A stretch of DNA of 5,185 bases, taken from contig CATVQN010000107.1 in NCBI GenBank assembly GCA_958346135.1, positions 1-5,185 of the forward strand, read 5' to 3'. This document shows, one piece after another, positions 1 to 5,185 of the stretch. Numbering within the stretch: the first letter of the stretch is position 1; every line of letters starts with the position of its first letter. This DNA comes from an uncultured Eubacteriales bacterium (GTDB lineage Bacteria; Bacillota; Clostridia; Monoglobales; Monoglobaceae). Made by a program: the position numbers and the translations under genes. The notes beneath the pieces were generated by a model, which worked only from the letters and a program-made list of their open reading frames with translations, ran no database searches and was not told the origin of the DNA.

Positions 1-3000
1 CATTGCTTTTTATGAATATGCAAAATCTAAGGGGATTCGGCCGATCTTAGGCTGTGAGGTCTATGTGGCCGCCCGAAGCCGTCTGGATAAGGTGCATGAA
101 TACGATGCCCAAAGCTATCATTTGATTTTGCTGGCTGAAAACGATGAAGGCTATCATAATCTCATGAAGCTGGTGTCTTTAGGGTTTACGGAGGGATTTT
201 ACTATCGGCCCAGAATCGATATGGAGATTCTGCGTAAGTATAACAAGGGATTGATTGCGCTGAGCGCCTGTATGGCGGGAGTGTTGTCCCGCAATATTTT
301 AGACGATAACTATGATGAGGCCAAGCGGCGGGCACAGGAATTTATCGATATTTTTGGCCGTGACCGATACTTTGTGGAAATTCAGGATCATGGAATTTTA
401 GAACAGCAAAAGCTGAATAGGGGGCTGATTGCACTGGCGGAGGAATTGGGACTTTCGCTGGTGGCAACCAACGACATCCACTATGTGCGCCGTGAAGATG
501 CGGAGTATCAGGACGTACTCATGTGTATTCAGATGGGCAAGACAGTGCAGGACGAGGACAGAATGAAGATGTCCTGTGACCAGCTCTATCTGAAATCCGA
601 GGAGGAGATGCGGGAGCTGTTTTCTTACGTTCCCCAGGCCATTGAGAATACCCAAAAAATTGCTGACCGTTGCCGGGTGGAGATTGAGTTCGGAAAGCTG
701 CATCTTCCAAAGTTTGAGGTGCCGGATGGAATGACCTCGCCGGAATATCTGCGCAGGCTTACAGATGCAGGAATGGAGGAGCGGTACCCTGCGGATGACG
801 GCAGCGTGCGGGCAAGGCTGGAATATGAACTCGGTGTAATTGAAGAAATGGGATATGTGGATTATTTTTTGATTGTATGGGATTTTATCCGCTATGCCCG
901 TGAAAATGGAATTATGGTAGGGCCCGGCCGAGGCAGTGCCGCCGGCAGTGTGGTTTCCTATTGTCTGCATATTACCAATGTGGATCCTATCCGCTACGGC
1001 TTGATTTTTGAGCGTTTTTTAAACCCGGAGCGGGTCAGTATGCCGGATATTGACATTGACTTTTGTTACGAGCGCCGGGGTGAGGTGATTGATTATGTGA
1101 ACCGCAAATACGGCAGCGAGCAGGTTTGTCAGATTGTCACTTTTGGTACAATGGCCGCAAGGCTTGCGGTGCGGGATGTGGGTCGTGCGCTGGATATTCC
1201 CTATGGCGTTGTAGATGCTGTTGCCAAGCAAATCCCGATGGAACTGAAAATGACCATTGATAAGGCCTTGACCATAAATTATAAGCTGGACGAGCTTTAC
1301 CGGAGCGATCCCCAAATTAAGAAGCTGATTGATACGGCCAGAGAGCTGGAGGGTCTGCCGCGGCATACCTCGACCCATGCGGCAGGTGTGGTAATCACTA
1401 GGGAGCCGGTACAAAATTACGTTCCTTTGCAAAAAAACGACGATGTGATTACAACCCAGTTTACGATGACCACCATTGAACGTCTGGGACTTTTGAAAAT
1501 GGATTTTCTGGGACTTCGCACCCTGACGGTGATTCGGGATGCGGTAGAACAAATACGGGAACAGACCGGTGTGGAAGTGAATATGGAGAACCTGGACTTT
1601 AATGACGCCCCAACCTATGCCATGATTTCCGCAGGGGACACCGATGGGGTGTTCCAGTTAGAGAGCGGCGGTATGAAGCAGTTTATGAAGGAACTTTGTC
1701 CGAGTAGTCTGGAGGACATTATTGCCGGGATATCTTTGTACCGACCGGGGCCGATGGATTCTATTCCCACCTATGTGGCAAATAAGAAAAATGCGTCTAA
1801 GATACGCTATAAGCATCCCATGCTGGAGCATATTTTAGATGTGACCTATGGCTGTATTGTATACCAGGAGCAGGTGATGCAGATTGTCCGTGAGATGGGC
1901 GGATATTCCTTAGGCCGTGCGGATTTGGTGCGGCGTGCCATGTCCAAAAAGAAAGCGGATGTGATGGAAAAAGAACGCCAGAACTTTATCTACGGCACGG
2001 AGGAGGACGGCCAGGTGGTAGAGGGGGCGGTACGCCGCGGTGTGGATGAAAGGACTGCTGCCTCTATCTTTGATGAAATGATGGATTTTGCCTCCTATGC
2101 GTTTAATAAGTCCCATGCAGCGGCTTATGCGGTGGTGGCCTATCAGACTGCCTGGCTGAAATGCCATTATCCCGTGGAGTTCTTTGCGGCACTGATTACC
2201 TCGTTTATGGAACACGCCGACAAGGTTACGAAATATATCGAGGTAATCAAAGCTCATGGAATTACGGTACTGCCGCCGGATATTAACCGAAGCGGACGAA
2301 AATTCTCGGTGGAAAACGGGAAAATTCGATTTGGTATGGCCGCTATTAAAAATGTGGGCGGTGCGGTGGTAGATGAGATTGTCGCCGAGCGGGAACAGGG
2401 TGGATTGTTTACCGGATTTCGGGATTTCTGCCTGCGAATGGCAGGCCGCAAAATCAATAAACGAGTCGTGGAAAGTCTGATTCGCAGCGGCACCTTTGAT
2501 AGTCTAGGTCTCAAGCGTGCAGTTTTGATGAATGTATATGAACGGGTTTTGGACGATGCGGTCAGTCAGCAGAAAATGGTTATGCCGGGACAGATGGATA
2601 TGTTTTCTATGCTGGAACAGCCCAGCTCCGCCGGAGATGACTTTGAGGATTGTCCTGAGTTTGAGGAAAGAGAGATCCTGGCTATGGAAAAGGAGTGCAT
2701 AGGAATGTACATTTCCGGCCACCCCTTAGACCGATACCGAGAGCAGATCACAAGGTGTTCTACTGCGTCCATACAGGATATCCGAGAGAATGAAGAAAAT
2801 CGATTCCAAACGGAAAATAAGGTGAAGCTTGCGGGAATGATTACCCGAATCCGAAATCAGGTTACCAAAAAGGGCGAGATGATGCGGTATGCAGAGCTGG
2901 AGGATTTGACCGGTTCTATTGAGGTTTTGGTGTTTCCGAGTCTTTTGAAAAGGTTTGATTTATTACTGCAGCCGGATAGAATCGTGATGGCAGAGGGAAA

Positions 3001-3319
3001 TCTGGATATTGCCGAGGATGCGCCGCCAAAGCTGAGGCTGGAGAGTATTTGCCTGCTGGAGGATGCAGTGCCGAAGGCACAGAGCCGCAAACGTCTCTAT
3101 CTTCGGCTGGAGCATACCGATGCTGGTTTGGAGAATGAGGTAAAGGCAATTCTGCGGCAGAGTCGGGGTAATATTCCGGTGTTTTTACATTATGCGGATA
3201 AAAAAACCACGCTGGCGGCACCGGAGAGTATGTGGATTTTGGAAGACACGGAAAAGATGCCGCAGCTGATACGGCTTTTGGGTGAAGAAAACGTGAAACT
3301 GGTGGATAAAGGATCGTGA
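1..3319 (+). CDS. dnaE: DNA polymerase III subunit alpha, DnaE type (5' partial)
   Basis: This is the catalytic alpha subunit of replicative DNA polymerase III, a cytoplasmic C-family polymerase that extends primed DNA. The frame is open from base 2, with 1105 residues visible. By comparison with the family, roughly 50-60 N-terminal residues, including the first PHP histidines, lie left of the window. The in-frame GTG at 65 is not the start: it is the second valine of the conserved GCEVYV motif. Numbering from the first visible codon, the PHP domain runs to about residue 200, with QDHG at 128-131 and NDIHY at 157-161. The polymerase core has GPGRGSAAGS from 307, PDIDIDF at 348-354 with the catalytic aspartates 351 and 353, and the third aspartate at 501 in KMDFLGL. 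Later come YRPGPM, FNKSHAAAY, a helix-hairpin-helix region (about 755-800), a clamp-binding QMDMF (864-868), an OB fold (from about 941) and a C-terminal domain of the type that contacts tau. No frameshift or missing key residue is seen. In Firmicutes DnaE usually works beside PolC; whether this organism has PolC cannot be seen here. Confidence 0.98.
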   Translation, partial: IAFYEYAKSKGIRPILGCEVYVAARSRLDKVHEYDAQSYHLILLAENDEGYHNLMKLVSLGFTEGFYYRPRIDMEILRKYNKGLIALSACMAGVLSRNILDDNYDEAKRRAQEFIDIFGRDRYFVEIQDHGILEQQKLNRGLIALAEELGLSLVATNDIHYVRREDAEYQDVLMCIQMGKTVQDEDRMKMSCDQLYLKSEEEMRELFSYVPQAIENTQKIADRCRVEIEFGKLHLPKFEVPDGMTSPEYLRRLTDAGMEERYPADDGSVRARLEYELGVIEEMGYVDYFLIVWDFIRYARENGIMVGPGRGSAAGSVVSYCLHITNVDPIRYGLIFERFLNPERVSMPDIDIDFCYERRGEVIDYVNRKYGSEQVCQIVTFGTMAARLAVRDVGRALDIPYGVVDAVAKQIPMELKMTIDKALTINYKLDELYRSDPQIKKLIDTARELEGLPRHTSTHAAGVVITREPVQNYVPLQKNDDVITTQFTMTTIERLGLLKMDFLGLRTLTVIRDAVEQIREQTGVEVNMENLDFNDAPTYAMISAGDTDGVFQLESGGMKQFMKELCPSSLEDIIAGISLYRPGPMDSIPTYVANKKNASKIRYKHPMLEHILDVTYGCIVYQEQVMQIVREMGGYSLGRADLVRRAMSKKKADVMEKERQNFIYGTEEDGQVVEGAVRRGVDERTAASIFDEMMDFASYAFNKSHAAAYAVVAYQTAWLKCHYPVEFFAALITSFMEHADKVTKYIEVIKAHGITVLPPDINRSGRKFSVENGKIRFGMAAIKNVGGAVVDEIVAEREQGGLFTGFRDFCLRMAGRKINKRVVESLIRSGTFDSLGLKRAVLMNVYERVLDDAVSQQKMVMPGQMDMFSMLEQPSSAGDDFEDCPEFEEREILAMEKECIGMYISGHPLDRYREQITRCSTASIQDIRENEENRFQTENKVKLAGMITRIRNQVTKKGEMMRYAELEDLTGSIEVLVFPSLLKRFDLLLQPDRIVMAEGNLDIAEDAPPKLRLESICLLEDAVPKAQSRKRLYLRLEHTDAGLENEVKAILRQSRGNIPVFLHYADKKTTLAAPESMWILEDTEKMPQLIRLLGEENVKLVDKGS
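2591..2605 (+). other. Predicted beta-clamp-binding motif in DnaE
   Basis: These codons encode QMDMF, followed by SML. This closely matches the internal clamp-binding pentapeptide of alpha subunits (QADMF in E. coli). It sits where expected, after the helix-hairpin-helix region and before the OB fold, in a loop-like stretch rich in Met, Gln and Ser. The match is seen directly; the role in tethering the polymerase to the sliding clamp is inferred from the family. Confidence 0.8.
3308..3313 (+). promoter_or_regulatory. Ribosome binding site for birA, inside the end of dnaE
   Basis: AAAGGA lies in the last codons of dnaE, 10 bases before the birA ATG at 3324. Ribosomes finishing dnaE therefore cover the birA start, which fits translational coupling. 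It supports ATG 3324 as the start. Confidence 0.65.
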
Positions 3320-3323
3320 GAAA

Positions 3324-4310
3324 ATGGGAACGAAAAACAGGCTGTTGGAAATTTTAGAATCGGAGCGGGGACGGTACATCTCCGGTGAGGAGTTGGCGCG
3401 GCGGCTTTCGGTTTCCCGTGCCGGAATCTGGAAGCAGATTCGGTCTCTGCGGGAGGCCGGATATGCCATTGCGGCTGTAAAAAACAAGGGCTACTGCCTG
3501 GATATTTCCAACGATCGGTTATCTTTGGAGGGAATGATTCCTTATTTAGAACATCCTGAGCTTAGAGAGAAGATTTTTGTATTTGATGCGTTGGATTCTA
3601 CCAACAATGAGTTAAAACGCAGAGAAATCGGCGGTGCGCCTTCCGGAACCGTAGTGATTGCCAATCAGCAGACTGCCGGCAGAGGCCGTCTGGGACGGAG
3701 TTTTTATTCTCCGGCAGGCGGCGGAGTGTATTTCAGTATCCTGCTGAGGCCATCGGTTTCTATGGATCAGGCGGTGTTGACAACGGTTGCGGCCTCTGTT
3801 GCCGCCGCCAGAGCTGTTTTTGCGGTAACCGGACGGTATCCTGAGATTAAATGGGTAAACGATCTGTACATGGACGGAAAAAAGGTCTGTGGAATTTTAA
3901 CCGAGGCCATTGCCGGTTTTGAAACCGGTGCGATGGAAGCAGTGGTGGTGGGAATCGGGATTAACTGCGGAGCGGTGTTTCCGGAGGAATTACAGAGGAT
4001 AGCCGGAAATGTACGGCCGGAGAACGAAAATACAGCCTTTCGAAATCGTTTGGCGGCAGAACTGGTCAATCGGGTCTCCAAGCTGGAAAGTATGATAGAA
4101 AAACAAGATTTTCTTTCCGAGTACCGAGAGCATTCCATGGTGATTGGAAAATATGTTACACTTTTACAGGAGCCGGATAGCTGTTATCTGGCAGAGGGAA
4201 TCGGTGAAAACGGTGAATTGATTCTGCGTTCTTCCGATGGTCGGAAACGATTTTTAAATACTGGTGAAATCAGTATTCGTATGATGGAGACATCGGATAT
4301 TGACAAATAG
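3324..4310 (+). CDS. birA: Bifunctional biotin-[acetyl-CoA-carboxylase] ligase / biotin operon repressor
   Basis: This enzyme activates biotin with ATP to biotinyl-5'-AMP and transfers it to a lysine of biotin carboxyl carrier domains of carboxylases in the cytoplasm. The 328-residue length is typical of class II ligases, which also act as repressors. Residues about 5-60 form a winged helix-turn-helix, with the helices around EELARRLSVSRAGIWKQI and the wing ending in NKGYCLD. The catalytic domain shows DSTNNE (91-96), the biotin- and adenylate-binding loop GRGRLGR (119-125), then GGGVYFSILLRP, KWVNDLY (176-182), the catalytic-type lysine 187 in KKVCGILTE, and VGIGINC (209-215). A small SH3-like C-terminal domain ends with the usual GEISIR. 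The usual KWPND is KWVND here, a mild variant that keeps the key Asn and Asp. The gene begins 4 bases after dnaE and probably shares its transcript. As a class II protein it is expected to repress biotin synthesis or uptake genes when biotin is plentiful; none of those genes is in this window. Confidence 0.96.
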   Translation: MGTKNRLLEILESERGRYISGEELARRLSVSRAGIWKQIRSLREAGYAIAAVKNKGYCLDISNDRLSLEGMIPYLEHPELREKIFVFDALDSTNNELKRREIGGAPSGTVVIANQQTAGRGRLGRSFYSPAGGGVYFSILLRPSVSMDQAVLTTVAASVAAARAVFAVTGRYPEIKWVNDLYMDGKKVCGILTEAIAGFETGAMEAVVVGIGINCGAVFPEELQRIAGNVRPENENTAFRNRLAAELVNRVSKLESMIEKQDFLSEYREHSMVIGKYVTLLQEPDSCYLAEGIGENGELILRSSDGRKRFLNTGEISIRMMETSDIDK

Positions 4311-4328
4311 AAAAAGACGTGATAACAT
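4300..4328 (+). promoter_or_regulatory. Predicted sigma-A-type promoter for the 103-residue membrane protein gene
   Basis: A perfect -35 box TTGACA (4300-4305) is followed after exactly 17 bases by TAACAT (4323-4328), which keeps the most conserved T, A and final T of the -10 box. A TG dinucleotide at 4320-4321 makes an extended -10. Transcription would start near 4335, giving a leader of about 37 bases before the ATG at 4372. The -35 box overlaps the last codons and stop of birA. This is a motif match only; function is inferred. Confidence 0.6.
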
Positions 4329-4338
4329 GAAGGATATT

Positions 4339-4372
4339 GGGTAAACTGATTCGTGAAAGGAGTGGTTTATCA
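4339..4372 (+). promoter_or_regulatory. Degenerate BirA-operator-like inverted repeat (tentative)
   Basis: The left half GGGTAAACT (4339-4347) and right half GGTTTATCA (4364-4372) are separated by 16 bases. Against the known BirA half-sites TTGTAAACC and GGTTTACAA they match 6 of 9 and 7 of 9, with the same 16-base spacing as in the E. coli bio operator. The repeat begins about 4 bases after the predicted transcription start and brackets the ribosome binding site, where a bound repressor could block expression. The outer bases are poor matches and the downstream gene is not a known biotin gene, so chance resemblance is quite possible. Confidence 0.25.
4358..4362 (+). promoter_or_regulatory. 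Strong ribosome binding site for the 103-residue protein
   Basis: AGGAG, within a longer AAAGGAGTGG (4356-4365), lies 9 bases before the ATG at 4372. An in-frame ATG at 4327 is followed by a TAA at 4342, so translation of this protein cannot begin further upstream. Confidence 0.85.
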
Positions 4373-4683
4373 TGACCAAACGATGGATCGATTGCGAAAC
4401 TTGGACCTATCCGAGTAAAAAGAAGAAGGATTCGGCACTGGGATGGAAGCTGCTCAGTGCGGTAGGTTTTCTTTTGTCTGCGGTGCTGGCGGTTATCGGA
4501 CTTTGCCTGAAAAAGAAGAATGACATTTATTTAGATGCGCTGATTGATTTAAGCGATCAGATTCCTGAGGATGAGGAAGACGATGGCGAGGCAAGACGCA
4601 GCCGCTGGCAAAGCGCACATGCGCCGGCGAATCGAAAGACGGTAGAGGAGCGTCTGGCCGATCAGCGGGGACAGGAAATGTAG
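4372..4683 (+). CDS. Hypothetical small single-pass membrane protein
   Basis: I do not recognise a family for this 103-residue protein. The N-terminal 22 residues are polar with two Trp, one Cys and a KKKK cluster (16-19). One hydrophobic segment spans about residues 27-46, rich in Leu, Val and Ala, and is closed by KKK (47-49). The rest is hydrophilic: a short amphipathic stretch around 51-62, an acidic run at 66-73 (EDEEDDGE), then a basic, probably flexible tail. No signal peptidase site, lipobox or catalytic motif is visible. Lysines flank both sides of the membrane segment, so topology is unclear; the acidic and basic C-terminal part may well be cytoplasmic. The strong ribosome binding site, the upstream promoter and orderly codon use argue it is a real gene. 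It could be cotranscribed with the next gene, 67 bases downstream, since no terminator is seen between them. Confidence 0.8.
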   Translation: MTKRWIDCETWTYPSKKKKDSALGWKLLSAVGFLLSAVLAVIGLCLKKKNDIYLDALIDLSDQIPEDEEDDGEARRSRWQSAHAPANRKTVEERLADQRGQEM

Positions 4684-4738
4684 AGATGCAAAAGCCAAGC
4701 GCATCAGTTTATTGCGCCTATACTGAAATAAAATAAAA

Positions 4739-4744
4739 GGGGAG
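4739..4744 (+). promoter_or_regulatory. Ribosome binding site for the zinc-ribbon membrane protein
   Basis: GGGGAG within AAAAGGGGAGAAG lies 6 bases before the ATG at 4751. An in-frame TGA at 4724-4726 bars any upstream extension, so 4751 is the earliest possible ATG start and the likely true one. Confidence 0.75.
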
Positions 4745-4750
4745 AAGCCT

Positions 4751-5185
4751 ATGCCGACAAAACAGGACGGAATACCCGTTTGTAAAAACTGCGGAGCAGT
4801 AAGCCGGGGACAGCAGCCGCACTGTGCTTTTTGCGGCGCAGTCTTAAACAAGGATATGCTGCTGCCAAGGCGGCGGCCGTTGTCCGATGTTGATGCTGCC
4901 AGACTGCACAGAAAAAATTCCGAATCGAAAGAAATCCCCGTTGCGACGGCATCACCGAAGCTTGATGTGGATAAGACTCCCAAAAAGATAACCGTGTTGG
5001 GACTGCTTTCTCTCCTTTGCGGAATCATAGCGGTGGTGGTTATGATCAGTTCCTCGGTTTTTACCCAAGGCAGTTTCATTGGGATTTTGGCTCTGGTACT
5101 GGGAATTGTAAATATTTCTCAGAAAAAGGGCGGTAACCTTATGGCGGCTGTTGGCATCGGTCTTGGTGCCTATGTGCTTTTGGTG
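4751..5185 (+). CDS. Zinc-ribbon, DUF4190-like multi-pass membrane protein (3' partial)
   Basis: The reading frame is open from ATG 4751 to the window edge, giving 145 residues with no stop; the C-terminus is missing. Residues 11-28 form a compact zinc ribbon, with Cys 11 and 14 (CKNC) and Cys 25 and 28 (CAFC), each pair followed by Gly-Ala as is usual in short zinc ribbons. A basic RRR (40-42) and a polar linker to about residue 79 follow. Then come hydrophobic segments at about 80-99 and 109-122, and a third beginning near 130 that runs off the edge. The pattern of a segment ending in GIVNISQKKGG followed by a Gly-rich hydrophobic segment resembles the DUF4190 family, often found in small Gram-positive membrane proteins after a zinc ribbon. 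The ribbon has no signal peptide and is probably cytoplasmic. Function is unknown; it may bind metal or act as a membrane-anchored partner. The long minus-strand open frame over this stretch is a shadow. Confidence 0.85.
   Translation, partial: MPTKQDGIPVCKNCGAVSRGQQPHCAFCGAVLNKDMLLPRRRPLSDVDAARLHRKNSESKEIPVATASPKLDVDKTPKKITVLGLLSLLCGIIAVVVMISSSVFTQGSFIGILALVLGIVNISQKKGGNLMAAVGIGLGAYVLLV

Noticed and set aside
65..67. GTG at 65 as the start of the polymerase gene
   Set aside because: The same frame is open to base 2 and encodes conserved DnaE sequence just before it; this GTG is a valine inside GCEVYV, so the gene simply runs off the left edge.
1432..1438. A AAA AAC slippery heptamer in the correct phase within dnaE
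   Set aside because: A -1 shift would hit a stop after about 15 codons, the in-frame protein is canonical across the site, and no clear downstream stem-loop was seen. Programmed shifting is known for dnaX, not dnaE.
398..3090. Several long minus-strand open frames opposite dnaE
   Set aside because: They lie opposite the well-conserved dnaE reading frame and their translations show no recognisable domains.
4699..4717. Short inverted repeat GCGCA/TGCGC between the two small genes as a terminator
   Set aside because: The stem is only 5 base pairs with a 9-base loop and no T run follows, so it does not look like an intrinsic terminator.
4719..4724. TATACT as a -10 box for the zinc-ribbon gene
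   Set aside because: The hexamer is good, but no acceptable -35 box lies 16-18 bases upstream and there is no TG extension; cotranscription from the promoter at 4300 is the simpler reading.
4549..5079. 176-codon minus-strand open frame
   Set aside because: It overlaps two + strand genes that have strong ribosome binding sites, a zinc ribbon and membrane segments; its own translation shows no family resemblance and it is a shadow.

Overview
The window looks like chromosomal core DNA from a Gram-positive, low-to-mid-GC anaerobe of the Firmicutes, most likely a member of the Clostridia. The reasons are the style of the DnaE and BirA proteins, strong AGGAG-type ribosome binding sites, a near-consensus sigma-A-type promoter, and small membrane proteins of the zinc-ribbon/DUF4190-like kind. 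Genus cannot be assigned from sequence alone. All four genes lie on the + strand.

Region 1 (1-3319) is most of dnaE, the DNA polymerase III alpha subunit. The 5' end is cut by the window edge. The PHP, polymerase, helix-hairpin-helix, clamp-binding and OB-fold parts are all recognisable, and the visible metal and catalytic residues are intact. Region 2 (3324-4310) is birA, a biotin protein ligase with an N-terminal winged-helix DNA-binding domain. It follows dnaE after only 4 bases, its ribosome binding site lies inside the end of dnaE, and the two are very probably cotranscribed.

Region 3 (4300-5185) appears to start a new transcription unit. A good promoter begins in the last codons of birA and would drive an unrecognised 103-residue single-pass membrane protein (4372-4683). 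After a 67-base gap comes a gene that runs off the right edge (4751 to beyond 5185). It encodes an N-terminal four-cysteine zinc ribbon followed by a hydrophobic, multi-pass DUF4190-like region.

Functionally, dnaE (replication) and birA (attachment of biotin to carboxylases, and probably repression of biotin genes) are unrelated housekeeping genes sharing a transcript. The two small membrane-protein genes have no assignable function. The most unexpected signal is a degenerate BirA-operator-like inverted repeat (4339-4372) just downstream of the predicted promoter start and next to birA itself. It is suggestive but not proven. No mobile element, CRISPR array, RNA gene or clear terminator was seen, and I found no convincing new multi-gene system.
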